Shown piece after piece: positions 22,174-29,614 of a stretch of DNA of 64,000 nucleotides. The position numbers were made by a program, and so were the translations under genes. The stretch's first letter is position 1, and each line of letters opens with the position of its first letter. Under the pieces are notes generated by a model. The model was not told the origin of the DNA and did not search any database. It saw only the letters and a list, made by a program, of their open reading frames with translations. Source of the DNA: Leuconostoc lactis (lineage in GTDB: Bacteria > Bacillota > Bacilli > Lactobacillales > Lactobacillaceae); NCBI RefSeq assembly GCF_007954625.1, contig NZ_CP042420.1, positions 1,562,501 to 1,626,500 of the forward strand, in the 5' to 3' direction.

Positions 22174-22191
22174 GCCCGTTTGGGCGTACAT
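22174..22191 (+). repeat. Trailer hairpin module
   Basis: GCCC-GTTT-GGGC followed by GTACAT, six bases after the stop codon. It is one of five near-identical trailers in the window. The 22200-22470 stretch after it is AT-rich; it shares a block around TACTTGCTCATTTAGTAACA with the gap at 23850 and presumably holds the next promoter. Confidence 0.6.
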
Positions 22192-22478
22192 ATCAAACAC
22201 CGTAATCTGTAAAATCAATATAGATTACACATATCCTCTTTCATGTCAGTGTGCGTGTATAAAATAACTAGATATGTAAATTTTAACAATTTTTTCAATA
22301 AAGCTGTTGTGTGATACATATTTTGCAAATCATAATTTTAATACACAACGATAGAAAACCACTTTATGTTTTTTTGAAAGATTCATTCTTCATCTACTTG
22401 CTCATTTAGTAACATTTTGTCAAAAATTTGCTGACATGAGTATTCCCCTGCAGTATTGACTACTTTTTAACAGTAACG

Positions 22479-22554
22479 CGTGCTGAGCAACACGTTAAAA
22501 GGCTCTTTGTAGACGAAATATGTGCTGAGTAACCACATTAAAAGGCTTTGGGAG
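22479..22554 (+). ncRNA. Tandem pseudoknot-like leader elements D1 and D2
   Basis: D1: stem CGTG (22479-22482)/CACG (22491-22494), loop GAGC (22485-22488) perfectly complementary to GCTC (22502-22505). D2: stem ATGTG (22520-22524)/CACAT (22534-22538), loop GAGT (22527-22530) pairing with GCTT (22545-22548) through two wobbles, then GGGAG. Two copies in series 40 bases apart precede one gene, like tandem riboswitch aptamers. Confidence 0.6.
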
Positions 22555-22564
22555 AATACATGCA

Positions 22565-23253
22565 ATGAAAAACAAAAAGGTACGCCACAAACACGGAATT
22601 ATCGTGATGGCTTTAATCTTACTGGCTTGATCATTTTTGTAAGTCTTGTTACAAAAAACTCATCTGATTACACGCCAGAAACAACTACTGAAGAGACTAG
22701 TTCGTCCGACAGTTATAATAGTTATGATGATTCCCCAAAAATTGCCTCATCTGGGGTATATTCATCATCATCATCGATTAGTAATTTTAGCACCGATAGT
22801 CAAACTTCGTTAGCTAATCTTAAAGCAGATGTTTCTACTATGCCGAAAGAAAATTATGAAAATATTGAAAATGAAGTTTTAAAAAAAGCTGATTTTGACC
22901 CAACAAGTAATAATCCAAGCGCCTCATATCAAATCGACGGAATAATGAATGCGTTAAAAAACGTCCAAAAATTAGCTGATGATGCCAAACAGTTAGCTTA
23001 CAAGCCAGATAGGGATTACACCAAAGAGGATAAAGACAAACTAGTAGTATACTCGAATGCTTTAAATAGTTACTTGATAGCTTTTAAAGACTATGCAACG
23101 ACTATATATCATGATAAATATACATCAGAAGATCCTACTACATCAGAATCTGACAAACAACTTCTAATTGACGAAATGAATTCTGCCAAAAACACTTGGC
23201 TCGAAGAAAAAAGTAAATGGTTAGAGCAGTATAACACGATATTGACACAATAA
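22565..23253 (+). pseudogene. Membrane-anchored protein with frameshifted signal anchor
   Basis: ATG 22565 gives a perfect anchor start (MKNKKVRHKHGIIVMALILL) but meets TGA at 22628. The adjacent frame continues LIIFVSLVTKNSSDYTPETT for about 210 codons to 23253. Joining the two frames restores one continuous hydrophobic segment, so one base has been lost near 22625, or a -1 shift is used. The outer part is Ser/Thr-rich, then helical (KNVQKLADDAKQLAYKPDRD). Leaders D1/D2 and the ribosome site are intact. No family is recognised. Confidence 0.6.
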
Positions 23254-23269
23254 AACTCATAATTATAAA

Positions 23270-23287
23270 CCCATTTGGGCGTACATA
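23270..23287 (+). repeat. Trailer hairpin module
   Basis: CCC-ATTT-GGG followed by CGTACATA, about 17 bases after the stop. A degenerate pseudoknot-like copy follows at about 23288-23314 (it retains CGTTAAAAAGCTTC but not a good stem). Confidence 0.55.
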
Positions 23288-23326
23288 TATGCCAATCGCC
23301 CGTTAAAAAGCTTCAGCAAAAACAAC

Positions 23327-23364
23327 ATGTGCTGAACATCCACATTAAAAGGTTCTTAGGGGAG
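23327..23364 (+). ncRNA. Pseudoknot-like leader element E
   Basis: Stem ATGTG (23327-23331)/CACAT (23341-23345). Loop GAAC (23334-23337) is perfectly complementary to GTTC (23352-23355). In other copies these positions are GAGC/GCTC or GGGT/GCCC, so both partners have changed together. GGGGAG follows. Confidence 0.62.
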
Positions 23365-23369
23365 TTTTT

Positions 23370-23704
23370 ATGAAGTTAAAGAAATTAACGGAATTGTTGG
23401 TTTGGCCGGCGGTATCATCCTGCTATTGGGGGGCTGGATCGTTTTGAGCGCTTCGGCTATAAGTGATAATACGTTGAACGTTATGATTGCGCTATTTTTA
23501 GCTTTGAAGGTCGCAATTTTTGTGCTCGGTATTGTCGGATTGGTGCAATTCAACAATACACCAATCCTCACAAAATCACCCAGTGTTTTATTGATTGTTG
23601 GCGGTGCCATTGCCCTCGTCCCCTTCATGGGTTGGGTCGGCGGCATTGTCGCGATCGTTGGTGGTTCATTATATCTAGCTGGATTAAAGAAGTTCCACGA
23701 CTAA
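23370..23704 (+). pseudogene. Small multispan membrane protein, frameshifted near its start
   Basis: ATG 23370, with GGGGAG upstream, reads MKLKKLTELLVW and stops soon after. The neighbouring frame reads EINGIVGLAGGIILLLGGWI and continues through three or four hydrophobic, glycine-rich spans to 23704 (VGGIVAIVGGSLYLAGLKKF). One extra A in the run at 23377-23380 would give MKLKEINGIVGLAGG, a natural start. It may be a real loss, an A-run phase-variable site, or recoding at AAG. Hypothetical tetraspan-like protein; function unknown. Confidence 0.55.
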
Positions 23705-23708
23705 AAAA

Positions 23709-23727
23709 GCCCGTTTGGGCGTACATA
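23709..23727 (+). repeat. Trailer hairpin module
   Basis: GCCC-GTTT-GGGC followed by GTACATA right after the stop codon at 23704. The gap up to 23920 is AT-rich and repeats the TACTTGCTCACTTAATAACA block seen at 22400. Confidence 0.6.
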
Positions 23728-23924
23728 TGGGTTGATAAAGACTCTAACATAACCTAACCGGAAATAACCATAGGATTATTTAAAAATAAACAACTAGCCG
23801 CAAGCAAAATCATTTAAAATAATCACTTTGCTTTTTTAAAGATTCAATATTTCCCTACTTGCTCACTTAATAACATTTAAGACAACAATTAAAACCACGA
23901 CAACACACTACTATTTGAAATAGC

Positions 23925-23998
23925 ACGTGCTGGGTAACACGTTAAAAGGCCCTTTTAAACGAATATGTGCTGAGCAACCACATTAAAAGGCTAAGGAG
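23925..23998 (+). ncRNA. Tandem pseudoknot-like leader elements F1 and F2
   Basis: F1: stem ACGTG (23925-23929)/CACGT (23938-23942), loop GGGT (23932-23935) pairing with GCCC (23949-23952). F2: stem ATGTG (23965-23969)/CACAT (23979-23983), loop AGC (23973-23975) pairing with GCT (23990-23992), then AAGGAG. The 40-base pitch equals that of D1/D2. Confidence 0.62.
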
Positions 23999-24007
23999 TA
24001 TTATTTT

Positions 24008-24529
24008 ATGGCAAAGAAGATTGTCGACGAGAACGGAAACACATACGTGCAAGTAAAGCCACTTTATAAACGCGTTTGGTTCTGGGGGATTGCTGCAGCA
24101 GTAATTATTTTTGCTGTTATCAGTGTATCTGATAGTAAGACTTCTGAATCAAATAACACTACTTCATCAACTTCAGTAGCTCAATCATCCACAAGTAGCA
24201 GCGTTGCCGAAAAACCAAAGGTATCAGCTGAATATTTAGCAGCCTTAGGTAGCGCTAAGACATACTCTGATTCGTTGCACATGTCTAAAGCTGGTATTTA
24301 TGACCAATTAACTTCTGATGACGGCGAAAAATTCCCGGCAGATGCAGCTCAATATGCCGTTGATAACCTAAAGGCTGATTATAACAAAAACGCTTTAGAG
24401 ACAGCAAAAAACTACCAAAAGAATCTGAACATGTCTACAGAAGCTATTAGAGACCAATTAACTTCTGATGACGGCGAAAAATTCACACCAGAAGAAGCAG
24501 ACTACGCTGCACAACACTTGAATGACTAA
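24008..24529 (+). CDS. Ltp-like membrane-anchored protein (superinfection-exclusion family)
   Basis: A 173-residue protein. The conserved start (KKIVDENGNTYVQ, KRVWFW) is followed by one membrane span (about residues 25-42) and a Ser/Thr linker. Two copies of the host-cell-surface Ltp repeat follow: AKTYSDSLHMSKAGIYDQLT with SDDGEKFPADAAQYAV, and AKNYQKNLNMSTEAIRDQLT with SDDGEKFTPEEADYAA. In phage TP-J34 the founding Ltp lipoprotein blocks DNA injection of related phages. Here there is no lipobox cysteine, so anchoring is by a helix. Exclusion activity is inferred. Confidence 0.8.
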   Translation: MAKKIVDENGNTYVQVKPLYKRVWFWGIAAAVIIFAVISVSDSKTSESNNTTSSTSVAQSSTSSSVAEKPKVSAEYLAALGSAKTYSDSLHMSKAGIYDQLTSDDGEKFPADAAQYAVDNLKADYNKNALETAKNYQKNLNMSTEAIRDQLTSDDGEKFTPEEADYAAQHLND

Positions 24530-24534
24530 TATAA

Positions 24535-24553
24535 GCCCTTTTGGGCGTACATA
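24535..24553 (+). repeat. Trailer hairpin module
   Basis: GCCC-TTTT-GGGC followed by GTACATA, five bases after the Ltp-like stop. A lone GGCGTACATATA without the left arm recurs at 24693, so one more cassette end may once have been present. Confidence 0.6.
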
Positions 24554-24708
24554 CTAGACAATGAAGTCTCCAAAATAAGACAAATAAAAAACACCCCTAT
24601 CCCCTAACCCCTTGGTATACTTACACTTTTTACCCCTTAAAAACACTGCTGGCTCCTAACTTGGCTCCAGATAAAAAACTGCAAATCACATAGGCGTACA
24701 TATAAAAA

Positions 24709-24747
24709 ATAACTCGATAAATGTGTAACTAATCGAGTTATTTTTAT
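24709..24747 (+). terminator. Terminator after the cassette cluster
   Basis: AATAACTCGAT and ATCGAGTTATT form an 11-bp stem followed by TTTATTTTTT. It would end rightward transcription from the Ltp-like gene. Confidence 0.75.
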
Positions 24748-24834
24748 TTTTTCTTCCTATTATATAGATGTTTTTAGAAGCCAGTAAAACCGATAATAAT
24801 ATGGCCTATCTTTTACTTCACTATTTCCAACAAA

Positions 24835-24868
24835 AAAGACCGACTAGAACCTAATCTAGTCGGTCTTT
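24835..24868 (-). terminator. Terminator of cold-shock gene 2
   Basis: AAAGACCGACTAGATTAGG pairs with the following TCTAGTCGGTCTTTTTT on the minus strand, next to the csp stop. Confidence 0.8.
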
Positions 24869-24879
24869 ACTATCTATTA

Positions 24880-25080
24880 TTAAGCTTTAACGATGTTTGC
24901 AGCTTGCAAACCACGGTCGCTATTCTCAACATCAAAAGTCACTGATTGACCTTCATCAAGTGTTTTGAAACCGTCGCTTTGAATAGCTGAAAAGTGAGCA
25001 AAGACATCATCACCATTTTCACGTGTGATAAATCCAAAACCCTTGTCGCCGTTAAACCACTTTACTGTGCCTGTTTCCAT
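24880..25080 (-). CDS. csp: Cold-shock protein, copy 2
   Basis: 66 residues, identical to the copy at 11748 except for Asn-Ser in place of Ser-Gly near residue 53. The RNP1 motif KGFGFI is intact. ATG 25080 has AAAGGAG upstream. About 110 bases of leader and promoter are also nearly identical to copy 1, so the two genes arose by a recent duplication that included the control region. Confidence 0.93.
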   Translation of the reverse strand: METGTVKWFNGDKGFGFITRENGDDVFAHFSAIQSDGFKTLDEGQSVTFDVENSDRGLQAANIVKA

Positions 25081-25192
25081 TATATGTTTCTCCTTTGGTG
25101 CATTCACCAATCTTTATTTGTAATTTAAATAATTGGTACTGAATGTCCTTCAAGAAAAGAGAAATCAAAATCAAAAACTTTATTACTCATTA

Positions 25193-25221
25193 ACTGTAAC
25201 ACGTATCACAGCGAATAGCAA
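25193..25221 (-). promoter_or_regulatory. Promoter of cold-shock gene 2
   Basis: TTGCTA (25216-25221) and TACAGT (25193-25198), spacing 17, at the same relative place as the copy 1 promoter. Confidence 0.55.
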
Positions 25222-25284
25222 ATAAAAAAAGAATCCGATCAGAATTTAATCAAGTCGGACTTTTTATCAGTCACTTACCAATTT

Positions 25285-25851
25285 TCAAAGTTCATGCGAG
25301 TTACTGTTCAGAATGCCAAACGCATCTAATACTAGCTCTGCACCACTATGTTGATGTGTTTTATATTCCTCCGTGTGGAATTTGCTGTTGTCAATTGGAA
25401 TAATAACAGCATAGGTTATTTTTTCATTCACATCAGAGACCAATTCATTTTTTTCATCATAATGAGCAATAATTGCCTTTGCGGTAGGATTTGAATTTTT
25501 CGTTGAATAAGGTCTATATAAATCGCCTAAATTGTATTTTTCAGAGGAATCTATACTCCCCTCAACACGACGTGTGTCCCAAAATGATGTTTTCCCAACT
25601 ACAGCAACTTTTCCATCTTCGATAATTGAAACAAAGACATATTGATAGTTTAGCTGAGCTTCTGGAAATCCATCTCTATAAATGGTACCAAATCCATCAA
25701 ATGGACCACCGATTTTCAAAAAGGATGCTTTTGTTTTTTCAATCTCGTCATTTGTAAATTTCTGTGACAATTCCTCTACTATAGGTGAATAATTTTTTTC
25801 TTTGAGAAGATATTTAATTTTCTCAGCTGTATCCTTATCAAGTAATTCCAT
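25285..25851 (-). CDS. Unknown 188-residue protein in the accessory island
   Basis: A soluble, acidic alpha/beta protein (LKIGGPFDGFGTIYRDGFPE; KVAVVGKTSFWDTRRVEGSI). The start has AGAGG nine bases upstream. No recognised domain, signal or membrane span. Being alone beside terminase remnants it may be a moron or defence-related gene, but nothing in the sequence shows this. Confidence 0.5.
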   Translation of the reverse strand: MELLDKDTAEKIKYLLKEKNYSPIVEELSQKFTNDEIEKTKASFLKIGGPFDGFGTIYRDGFPEAQLNYQYVFVSIIEDGKVAVVGKTSFWDTRRVEGSIDSSEKYNLGDLYRPYSTKNSNPTAKAIIAHYDEKNELVSDVNEKITYAVIIPIDNSKFHTEEYKTHQHSGAELVLDAFGILNSNSHEL

Positions 25852-25964
25852 CTGATGCGCCTCTTATTTTCTAGTTTTGTCTTGAAACAAATCATATACC
25901 TTATTATTCAACATATCAATAAATTTTGTTCTACTCAGACATTTACTGTAATCTTAGACCAGTC

Positions 25965-26001
25965 ATAAAAAAACGACCAGAAATCAATCTGATCGGGTCT
26001 T
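25965..26001 (-). terminator. Possible terminator
   Basis: AAAAGACCCGATCAGATTG can fold with the following ATTTCTGGTCGTTTTTTT on the minus strand, with mismatches. It may have ended the leftward terminase transcript. Confidence 0.45.
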
Positions 26002-26047
26002 TTAATGAATTCAATTTTTAGTCTTACTATAGCCATTAGCAAAACTA

Positions 26048-26242
26048 TTAATAATGGCCGTGATTGACTTCGTTACTGCAACGTCTTAACCACAACCTTT
26101 TGCACAACACCGTGTGACTTGCCAGATGCAGCACTACCGTACCATGATCAATACGCGAACCGTAGTCGGTCAAGTTATCAAATATCTGCTTATTGAACAC
26201 CTTTTCTGTCTTTGGAAATTCTAACGTGACTGATTTATTCAT
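26048..26242 (-). pseudogene. terL: Terminase large subunit fragment
   Basis: The start MNKSVTLEFPKTEKVFNKQI with FDNLTDY matches the N terminus of PBSX-type phage large terminases. Near 26130 the frame breaks: the neighbouring frame then reads YGSAASGKSHGVVQKVVVKT, which is the expected Walker A ATPase motif (GSAASGKS), and stops at 26073. So the gene carries a frameshift and is cut off before the nuclease domain. The start overlaps the terS end, as in intact phages. Confidence 0.75.
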
Positions 26243-26726
26243 CGTTATACTCCCCGATCACAATCTTGGTTTCAAGCGATACGCGGTCATCATTCATCAG
26301 CTTAACCCTTGCTTCCGCCATGTCAGCATCAGCTTTCATCTTGCGTACTTGCTGTTCAACCAGCTTATCGTTGTCTGGATAACGTTTGAATATTTCTTTC
26401 AACGCTACAATGCGCGTCTTGATATCAGCTTCTTTTTTGACTGTTTCCGCGCCATTCATGGTGCCGACAACAACCGTTTCCATTAACTCACCTCTAGCTA
26501 TACTAGTTAGCAGTTCAACAGCTTCTGCATATCCCATGACATGGTTTGATGCAATCCGTTCCATGTGTTCGGCTATGTACGATTTAATATTAAGTTTTAT
26601 TAGGTTTTCAGCTGTAATAACCGCTGCTGTCTTCTTGCTATAACCCGCTTCAATCACTGACTACGTTGCGTTTCCAGTCTTGATATACTCATCCGCAAAC
26701 TTCTGCTATTTCGGTGTTAATTTCAT
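26235..26726 (-). pseudogene. terS: Terminase small subunit with two internal TAG codons
   Basis: From ATG 26726, with GGAGGTG upstream, the frame reads MKLTPK, TAG (26706-26708), QKFADEYIKTGNAT, TAG (26661-26663), then SVIEAGYSKKTAAVITAENL to 26235. This is a terminase_2-type DNA-recognition protein with an N-terminal helix-turn-helix. Both stops stand where relatives have Gln, as expected from CAG-to-TAG changes. A shorter open frame without stops runs from 26657. Together with the broken terL this is a dead packaging module. Confidence 0.75.
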
Positions 26727-26795
26727 GTCGTTTCGGCACCTCCTTTCATGGGTTCAATGAAACCTCACATAACCATACTTTGATCAACATATAAT

Positions 26796-27551
26796 TCATG
26801 ATTGTTTTTCTCTAATTTCCTCTTTTTCCAGATCGTTAAACACTATCTCGAGAGGCTCCGGTTCATATGAATGCCAAACTTTATCTTTATCCATGAATAA
26901 ATGAGAGACCGTATTGTTTCTAGCTTTGATTTTTACTACTCTACCATCAATCAATCTTCCATAAAAGATTAATTCAACGAATTTGAAATCATCAGAATTT
27001 TCATCAAACATAAAAGTTACAGGTGTCCACTCCTCGATTCCTGGCATAATGTCTCCTAAATAAACACTGTCTTTAACACCAGGTTCTTTGTCTTCATCCG
27101 TATTCATATATATAAACGCTGTAACAGATCGTATTGGATAAAAATTATTATATGCCGAAAATTTTATAAAATAAGGAATACGATATTGAAAAACTTTGTC
27201 TTGCTTAATACAATGAAACGTTTGTTCTATATGAAACATTAGATACGGTAAATTTTTTTGCTCAGCTTCAATTTTTTTATTGTCTTTCTCCGTTTCTATT
27301 TGATACCTAGAGACTGCATACGCTATCAATCCTGAAGGAATGATACCTAAATAACTCCCCCAAAATCCTAACCAATCGGAAGGAAAATAAAATTTCAAAT
27401 CCGTATGTGAGTTCTCAAATATTTGATTCAGCACTTTAAATAATATTTGAATCAAAAAAGGGCCTAGAACAAAAAATAAAATAATTATAGTTTTATATTT
27501 ACCCCACACATATTTCAGTTCTCGTGCTAAAAAGTCTTCGATTTTTTTCAT
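26796..27551 (-). CDS. Two-span membrane protein with cytoplasmic domain, unknown
   Basis: A 251-residue protein. Span 1 is at about residues 20-42 and span 2 at about 65-85 (FWGSYLGIIPSGLIAYAVSR), followed by a charged helix (IETEKDNKKIEAEQ) and a beta-rich domain. The FWGSYLG motif after a short amphipathic stretch is frequent in orphan membrane proteins of phage and defence islands. No catalytic site is seen. A defence or immunity role is possible from context only. Confidence 0.55.
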   Translation of the reverse strand: MKKIEDFLARELKYVWGKYKTIIILFFVLGPFLIQILFKVLNQIFENSHTDLKFYFPSDWLGFWGSYLGIIPSGLIAYAVSRYQIETEKDNKKIEAEQKNLPYLMFHIEQTFHCIKQDKVFQYRIPYFIKFSAYNNFYPIRSVTAFIYMNTDEDKEPGVKDSVYLGDIMPGIEEWTPVTFMFDENSDDFKFVELIFYGRLIDGRVVKIKARNNTVSHLFMDKDKVWHSYEPEPLEIVFNDLEKEEIREKQS

Positions 27552-27610
27552 CTTTTAATCCTCCAATAGCAACAATCATACCATCGAAAGAACGCAAGTT
27601 GGATTAGAAG

Positions 27611-27804
27611 TCACAAACCGATATGTTTACGATAATCAATATTCGTGTTCCCGTAAAACTCATCCTTAACTTTCTGACGTTAGCACTCATGCCATTCATT
27701 ACGCCGTTGCTTTTGTTCTGCTAAATGTTGCTTATTAACTTTTATCACATCTCGAATATGTTTTAGTGATATTTTAGTTTCTTCAACAATGATTTTGTCC
27801 AAAT
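27611..27804 (-). pseudogene. Phage gene remnant with internal stop
   Basis: A leftward frame reads LKHIRDVIKVNKQHLAEQKQ, RRNEWHEC, then TAA, then RQKVKDEFYGNTNIDYRKHI and a TGA at 27611. The basic helical pattern resembles small phage proteins encoded near terminase genes. The TAA is again one C-to-T change from a Gln codon (CAA). No clean start is visible. It confirms that the surrounding island is a decayed prophage. Confidence 0.5.
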
Positions 27805-27826
27805 AAAAAGCACCCGAAGGTGTTGT
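27805..27826 (-). terminator. Terminator of the Kiwa-like operon
   Basis: AACACC-TTCG-GGTGCTTTTTATTT on the minus strand: a UUCG-type loop and T5, about 60 bases past the KwaA-like stop. Confidence 0.75.
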
Positions 27827-27887
27827 TACTTACACTAAAAACCGAAAGATGTTACTGTTGTCAGTTTCACTTGCGATTATAAGACAT

Positions 27888-28493
27888 TTATTCATCATTT
27901 TCAAATTCTTGATTAACTATTTCTTTGATGATATTAATTTCTGAGGAACCTAGGATCGAAACTGTAATTTGATTCAAATTACTCTTCCCTGCTTCATGTA
28001 ATTGACTTATTGAATACTTGCTTAGCATAATTTTCTTTGTGTTTTTATCTCTAAGAATATGAAAACCAAATATCGTGAACACTGGGTTTAAATATAAAAG
28101 GTCTCCCATAGTATAAAGTTTCCCCAACAATATGAATAAAAAAAGATTTGCAATCATGGTATTGCCATCATTTATTTTCAACGAGATAAGCGGCACGATA
28201 AACGTAGCCAGATAATTTAAGGTCCCTTCACCCGCATCTTCATAAGTACCAATTTTGGTATTCCTAGAAACTTTATTCGAATATATATTTTTCCACGTGA
28301 TCAGTGCCCAAAGTACCAAAATAATAATAAACCAAAATACAAAAAATTCGAGCGCATTATCATGAAATGAATACTTAGACTGGCTTATATTTTTTAGCAT
28401 GTTGATAAAATCAGTCATATTTTGTAAAAGAATTAGTATGTACAATGGTAAATATGACATCACATACATCGACCATTTCATCCAACCACTCAT
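27888..28493 (-). CDS. kwaA: KwaA-like membrane component of a Kiwa defence system
   Basis: A 201-residue protein with about four hydrophobic segments (MYVMSYLPLYILILLQNMTD; FFVFWFIIILVLWALITW; ATFIVPLISLKI; LFLFILLGKLYTMGDLLYL) and a soluble tail ending in EFENDE. Size and topology match KwaA, the membrane sensor that partners the DUF4868 protein KwaB. It starts 19 bases after the KwaB-like stop, so the two form one operon. Gene order (B then A) is the reverse of the E. coli Kiwa operon. Identification depends partly on the neighbour. Confidence 0.55.
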   Translation of the reverse strand: MSGWMKWSMYVMSYLPLYILILLQNMTDFINMLKNISQSKYSFHDNALEFFVFWFIIILVLWALITWKNIYSNKVSRNTKIGTYEDAGEGTLNYLATFIVPLISLKINDGNTMIANLFLFILLGKLYTMGDLLYLNPVFTIFGFHILRDKNTKKIMLSKYSISQLHEAGKSNLNQITVSILGSSEINIIKEIVNQEFENDE

Positions 28494-28512
28494 CGTGAAC
28501 CCTCTTTTTCAA

Positions 28513-29508
28513 TTAAAAATTTTCACTACTTGTTTGCTTTGAGGCTATACCCCTTTTAGCTGTATCCGCAATAAAGTTGAGATACTCATGAATATTTTTT
28601 AAATCAGAATTATCAACCATTGTCAGTTTACCATTCTCATACTTGACTAATTCGTATTTATCTTTCAAGACAGAATCATTTGTAATTTCATCAAAAATAT
28701 CTTGATTTAAGTTTTCGTAAATACTCTTAATTCGGTCTTCTCTAAACTTAAGTTTCATTACTTTTTTAGCTATTCTGGAATCATCTTTACATTTATTATT
28801 AATGGCAATGATATCATCATCCATAACGCAATCAGATTTCACAATTGTATTTAATACTTCTTCTGCTTTTTCCTTATAATAACGAGACATTTGGAATACA
28901 GATTCAAATTTATTTGCGTTTGCTATATACAAATCATTATCGTACCAAAACATATTTACGTAAAAATCAAAACCTATGGTATCATTCATATCAAACTTTT
29001 TTAATTTACTTTTATTTATTGATTTGTGAAGCACAACACTTTTCTTTTGTAACTGTGAATAATTTTTAATGCTTCCAAAAAAATACAAATCGTCATCATT
29101 GCCAAACGATAGTCTAACAATATATGCCTTGATTCTTGCCAAATTAAGTTGAGACATATCATCCAAAACATTGGATCCTTGTTTTAAATCTCCTATAAAT
29201 TTTGTAACATTTTCGAAATCATTCTCATGTACAACAGCGACACCGTCCTCTTGAGACCCGTTCACACTATAATCATATGTTAAATCAGAGTAGTATGAGC
29301 TGGAATTTAGAAATAATTTAACAAATTCTTCCTGCAAATCATTGTCTAACTTCGCATCGTAAAAAGACGGAAATGTAATAACTTTGCTATTTTTCTCTGC
29401 TTTAATTGTCTTTTGTCTATAACGCATTAAGTAGAGTGTGACATTCCCATGACTTTTTGATCCAGAAATTGCCTGTGTTTTATCAAATATATCCTTAACT
29501 ATTGCCAT
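28513..29508 (-). CDS. kwaB: KwaB-like DUF4868 protein
   Basis: A 331-residue soluble protein. The central and C-terminal parts fit DUF4868: ARIKAYIVRLSFGNDDDLYF with FGSIKNYSQLQKK, then GFDFYVNMFWYDNDLYIANA, NKFESVFQMSRYYKEKAEEV and CKDDSRIAKKVMKLKFRED. KwaB binds DNA and works with membrane-bound KwaA against phage infection in Kiwa systems. Length is close to the family's usual of about 315. It is the first gene of a two-gene operon in a phage-remnant island, next to an IS. Confidence 0.62.
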   Translation of the reverse strand: MAIVKDIFDKTQAISGSKSHGNVTLYLMRYRQKTIKAEKNSKVITFPSFYDAKLDNDLQEEFVKLFLNSSSYYSDLTYDYSVNGSQEDGVAVVHENDFENVTKFIGDLKQGSNVLDDMSQLNLARIKAYIVRLSFGNDDDLYFFGSIKNYSQLQKKSVVLHKSINKSKLKKFDMNDTIGFDFYVNMFWYDNDLYIANANKFESVFQMSRYYKEKAEEVLNTIVKSDCVMDDDIIAINNKCKDDSRIAKKVMKLKFREDRIKSIYENLNQDIFDEITNDSVLKDKYELVKYENGKLTMVDNSDLKNIHEYLNFIADTAKRGIASKQTSSENF

Positions 29509-29614
29509 ACTAGTCTCTTTTCTCTTTTATATGTATGGTGCTTATGCTAGTTTCATGGAGTGGTTTTTAGAACCATTTCCTGTAAAATGAAACCAGCAGG
29601 AGCGTCTTTTTATT

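Noticed and set aside
8900..24000. Pseudoknot-like leaders taken as preQ1-I riboswitches
   Set aside because: The topology is similar, but the conserved preQ1-binding bases are not present as I know them, and the downstream genes are not queuosine transport or synthesis genes.
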